The notes below the pieces were generated by a model. It saw nothing but the letters and a program-made list of their open reading frames with translations. It ran no database searches and was not told where the DNA came from. Source: Bacteroidales bacterium (GTDB lineage: Bacteria; Bacteroidota; Bacteroidia; Bacteroidales; WCHB1-69). Taken from it: a stretch of DNA of 40,475 bases. Below, piece by piece: positions 37,894-40,475 of this stretch. The DNA is taken from the NCBI GenBank assembly GCA_031253655.1, contig JAIRVY010000049.1:1-40475 (forward strand). The letters run 5' to 3'. A program made the translations under genes and the position numbers. Every line of letters begins with the position of its first letter. Positions within the stretch are counted from its first letter, which is position 1.

Positions 37894-40299
37894 TTATTTC
37901 TTCACTACTTTTCTGATTTCAACAGTATTAGCATATTGAATTCTGATATTATAAACGCCAGCCGGGAGTTTACTAACATCAATTTCGGCAGTTCCTGATA
38001 CTTTTTTAGTTATCACTTCTCTACCAAGGAAGTCAAAAACTGAAATATTCATATCGTCTTGATTTTTATTTACCACGAGCAAAATATCAAATGCAGGATT
38101 GGGATAAACCAAGATTGGGGATTTTTCTATAGTAGCAATGCTATTAACAGAGTCGATGTAAATACTTAGGGGCTTTGTTTTGTCGGTATAGGGATTTGCT
38201 GCTTTTACTTCAAAATCATACTTAATATTCTTTTCGGTAGGTGTTCCAGATATGTTACCGGTTTCGGCATTTAAAGTTAAGCCTAACGGTAGTTCACCAC
38301 TTACTAAACTCCAAGTGATGGGGGTCGCACCGGTAGCGGTTAGCGTTTGATTGTATGCCGCTCCAAATGCACCGTTTGGCAGGCTTTCAGTAGTAATGTT
38401 AATAACAGCAGGGTCTATGTAAATGCTGAGGGGTTTTGGATTGCTTCCGAATGCATTTGTTGCTTTAACTACAAATTCAGACAGTTTATTTTTTTCTGTA
38501 GGTATTCCTGATATTATACCTGTTTGGGCGCTTAAAGTCAAGCCTTCCGGCAATGCACCACTTTCCAAACTCCAGGTGATGGGGGGTGTACCGGTGGCGG
38601 TTAATGTTTGATTGTATGGTGCTCTTTCTTCACCGTTAGGTAGGCTATTGGTAGTAATTACAGGGGGGTCTGATACCGCATAAGTTACTAAATCGGAGTA
38701 CACCACAAAATAATTATCAGTATAGATATCTTTTTGAGGATTATTTTGGCCGGTGGAAGAGCCTTCTAATGCTCCGCCGGGCATATCGTCAACCATAAAG
38801 AAAATATGGAACTGTTTTGAAGGGTCGTTAGTTTTATCAACAACAATTTGTGGATGGGTACAATTTTCTTGAAGATGTGCTTCCTTATTTACACGAAGCC
38901 AGCCTGGGTATCCCCATGAAGCCAAATCGTTATGCCAATTATTGTCAAATTTCCAAGCTCCTCCCTCTTTTACATAAGAGCAGGCAAAAATTCTTGAATA
39001 ATAATAAAGGTTTGTGGGGTGCATTGTTGTATGATCTTGAACGGCTAATGTCACAATAAGTCTGTCGGGACCTGCAAGAGCCATGTGAATTTTATGAATC
39101 ATACCGAAAGGGCTATACAATACCATTTGTTCATCAACAAAATCTTCACCAATAAAAGACCAGGCCAAAATAAGTCTGCTTTCATTTTGTATTTGCATGT
39201 TTTCATCCGGGTTAAGCGCTTCATTTTGATCGTAATTGGTAAATGGGTCCAAGGTTTCGTTCCAATAGAGTGCGTGAGAGGTAAACATATTAGAATAATT
39301 ACCTCCTGATGAGCTACAAACCAAAAATGATATATGACATATTCCATCATCGTCAATAATCAAGCTATGTGCGGTGGGTGCAGCAACTTGTGCACCGAAA
39401 GGGTAATGTTGATTTTTATATGGATTTGACCAGGCTACCTTTTTTTGCCAAGTAGCTCCATTATCTAAAGATTTGAAAACAACAAGGTCGCCTACGGCAC
39501 TTGCAAGGGAAAGGGCGATAATACCATTTTTTGGCTCAGCCCAAACATACGAATCGGATAGATAACAATGGTCAAGGTAGTCATAGTTGGGAAGGAAAGT
39601 GTTGAGTTTCACACGTTGCGGGTTCCAAGTAGCGCCACCATCTGTTGATTTTGAATAGAGTAAGGGGTGATTAGGATCGGTTGTTGCAGGATCGGTATTG
39701 TCAATAGTAAGTAGGTGAATCACTCCGTCATTAACACAGATTCGTGCCCAGAGATTCGTTCCGGGTAATGTTGATTTTTTTGTCCAAGTTCCTGTACCAA
39801 CTGTTTCTCTGCCCCAAAGACAAACGGTGGTAGCAGTGTGAGAGGCAACAATCTCGCCATTTCCAAGTGGCGCCCAACTGGGCCATCCGGTTCTTTCATT
39901 CTCAATTCTGACGATGTTATTAGGGTCACCGGTCCAATTGGTTCCGTCAAAATAGTTATAGAAACCGCCTCTGTCGGGGAAAGCAGGCGGAGATTGAACG
40001 CCACCTGTCCACATGGCTACCATTCGGCCATCGGGAAACTTATAGAATCTGCTTCCGAAAGATTTGTTTGTTTGCGAATCATACATTGTTTTTCCGATCA
40101 TTTTTTCTTGGGGTGCAAGAACGATAGGAGTGTTTGAGGGCTCATACTTACTTTGAGTAAGACCTTCAAAAGGTGTGTACGGAACTGCATCTTCAATGTA
40201 TGCCTGAGCAGAAACGGTTCTGTTAAAAACACCTTGATTTTGTCCGAAAACGCCAAAGGCGAACAGACATAAAGACGAAATGAGAAGAATTCTTTTCAT
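37894..40299 (-). CDS. Asp-box beta-propeller protein with two He_PIG repeats and T9SS sorting domain
   Basis: From the ATG at 40299 (MKRILLISSLCLFAFGVFGQ) the protein has 801 residues; the open frame extends 58 codons upstream through AT-rich leader and promoter, so I reject the longer form. Signal peptide 1-20. Residues about 60-540 look like a sialidase-type propeller, with Asp-box motifs SKSTDGGATWN and FKSLDNGATWQ. Two Ig-like He_PIG repeats follow, about 545-630 and 631-718, each with YNQTLTATG and ITWSL...LPxGLTL. The end (727-801) is a type A sorting domain: LVYPNPAFDILLV, VFDFLGREV, VSKLPAGVYNIRI, VRKVVKK-like. It is likely a surface-exposed, glycan-related or adhesive protein; no catalytic Tyr/Glu set was confirmed. 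Confidence 0.85.
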   Translation of the reverse strand: MKRILLISSLCLFAFGVFGQNQGVFNRTVSAQAYIEDAVPYTPFEGLTQSKYEPSNTPIVLAPQEKMIGKTMYDSQTNKSFGSRFYKFPDGRMVAMWTGGVQSPPAFPDRGGFYNYFDGTNWTGDPNNIVRIENERTGWPSWAPLGNGEIVASHTATTVCLWGRETVGTGTWTKKSTLPGTNLWARICVNDGVIHLLTIDNTDPATTDPNHPLLYSKSTDGGATWNPQRVKLNTFLPNYDYLDHCYLSDSYVWAEPKNGIIALSLASAVGDLVVFKSLDNGATWQKKVAWSNPYKNQHYPFGAQVAAPTAHSLIIDDDGICHISFLVCSSSGGNYSNMFTSHALYWNETLDPFTNYDQNEALNPDENMQIQNESRLILAWSFIGEDFVDEQMVLYSPFGMIHKIHMALAGPDRLIVTLAVQDHTTMHPTNLYYYSRIFACSYVKEGGAWKFDNNWHNDLASWGYPGWLRVNKEAHLQENCTHPQIVVDKTNDPSKQFHIFFMVDDMPGGALEGSSTGQNNPQKDIYTDNYFVVYSDLVTYAVSDPPVITTNSLPNGEERAPYNQTLTATGTPPITWSLESGALPEGLTLSAQTGIISGIPTEKNKLSEFVVKATNAFGSNPKPLSIYIDPAVINITTESLPNGAFGAAYNQTLTATGATPITWSLVSGELPLGLTLNAETGNISGTPTEKNIKYDFEVKAANPYTDKTKPLSIYIDSVNSIATIEKSPILVYPNPAFDILLVVNKNQDDMNISVFDFLGREVITKKVSGTAEIDVSKLPAGVYNIRIQYANTVEIRKVVKK
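38148..38667 (-). repeat. Tandem duplication encoding two He_PIG domains
   Basis: Two DNA copies of about 255 bp (38412-38667 and 38148-38409) encode similar Ig-like domains, sharing YNQTLTATG, PITWSL, GLTL and KPLSIYID. The copies have diverged in base sequence, so the duplication is not recent. Confidence 0.75.
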
Positions 40300-40340
40300 A
40301 ATAAATTTTTTTTTGTTAATAATAATTTTTTTTAGCGCGG

Positions 40341-40375
40341 CAAAGATATAAAAAATATCACTACTGACCGACAAA
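40341..40375 (-). promoter_or_regulatory. Promoter of the Asp-box/He_PIG gene
   Basis: The minus strand has TATCTTTG (40348-40341), an exact TAnnTTTG followed by CC, with TTTG (40375-40372) 23 bp upstream. The spacing matches that of the hydE promoter. The ATG is 42 bp downstream, which supports the shorter start. Confidence 0.55.
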
Positions 40376-40475
40376 AAAATAAAGGGCACTATTTGAAAAA
40401 ATAGTACCCAAATTTTGTATTTTTGTTTTTCCACAAACACTAAATACAAATGGGCAAAGATAGTACAAAACATTT

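Noticed and set aside
40300-40473. 58-codon extension of the Asp-box gene reaching the window edge
   Set aside because: It covers a good promoter and AT-rich leader; the signal peptide starts at 40299.

Overview
The window is AT-rich and looks like an anaerobic, type IX secretion (T9SS)-bearing member of the Bacteroidota. Four points support this: a GldD-type lipoprotein; three large exported proteins with T9SS-like C-terminal sorting domains plus a PorV/PorQ-family protein; two SusC/TonB-type outer-membrane receptors with carboxypeptidase-regulatory-like N-domains; and repeated TAnnTTTG promoter -7 boxes in intergenic DNA. HydE ([FeFe]-hydrogenase maturation) and the alpha subunit of lysine 5,6-aminomutase suggest a fermentative life. 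The MurF-Alr fusion and the greA-HIT pair are typical Bacteroidota arrangements. No rRNA, tRNA or CRISPR array was seen.

Layout. 1-1845: repeat-rich edge, gldD, folD. 1853-4448: a small accessory patch with a decayed IS1595-type transposase, three unrecognised minus-strand genes, and a strongly structured non-coding RNA candidate of about 180 nt (6S-like rod plus terminator). 4449-8220: TonB-type receptor and a compact ResB-CcsA cytochrome c assembly protein. 8459-14725: plus-strand housekeeping block tsaD, pdxA, murF-alr, then kamD. 14718-19598: mreB, a SPOR protein, purA, hydE, HIT and greA. 19692-30201: one apparent operon of a 1306-aa receptor, a 1779-aa exported protein and a PorV/PorQ-family barrel. 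30314-34181: membrane-anchored small protein, ExoX-like exonuclease, T9SS cargo, PASTA protein. 34291-37780: Xaa-Pro aminopeptidase, ogt between two small Cys-rich lipoproteins, and Nif3. 37894-40299: Asp-box propeller protein with two Ig-like He_PIG repeats and a sorting domain.

How parts fit. PdxA makes the PLP precursor used by the alanine racemase half of the next gene, and that same fusion enzyme feeds and consumes D-Ala-D-Ala for peptidoglycan; MreB and the SPOR protein are also cell-wall related. The receptor/giant protein/PorV operon reads as a dedicated surface module in which the PorV-like barrel could serve export or anchoring of the giant protein.

Two patterns stand out beyond gene content. 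(1) The minus-strand RNA at 4131-4312 can form either a long rod or a mutually exclusive 3' terminator hairpin. (2) Short tandem arrays with 7-, 8- or 9-bp units occur at gene edges, and several are read in frame: they build the GldD signal peptide, part of a receptor signal peptide, and linkers inside a T9SS sorting domain.
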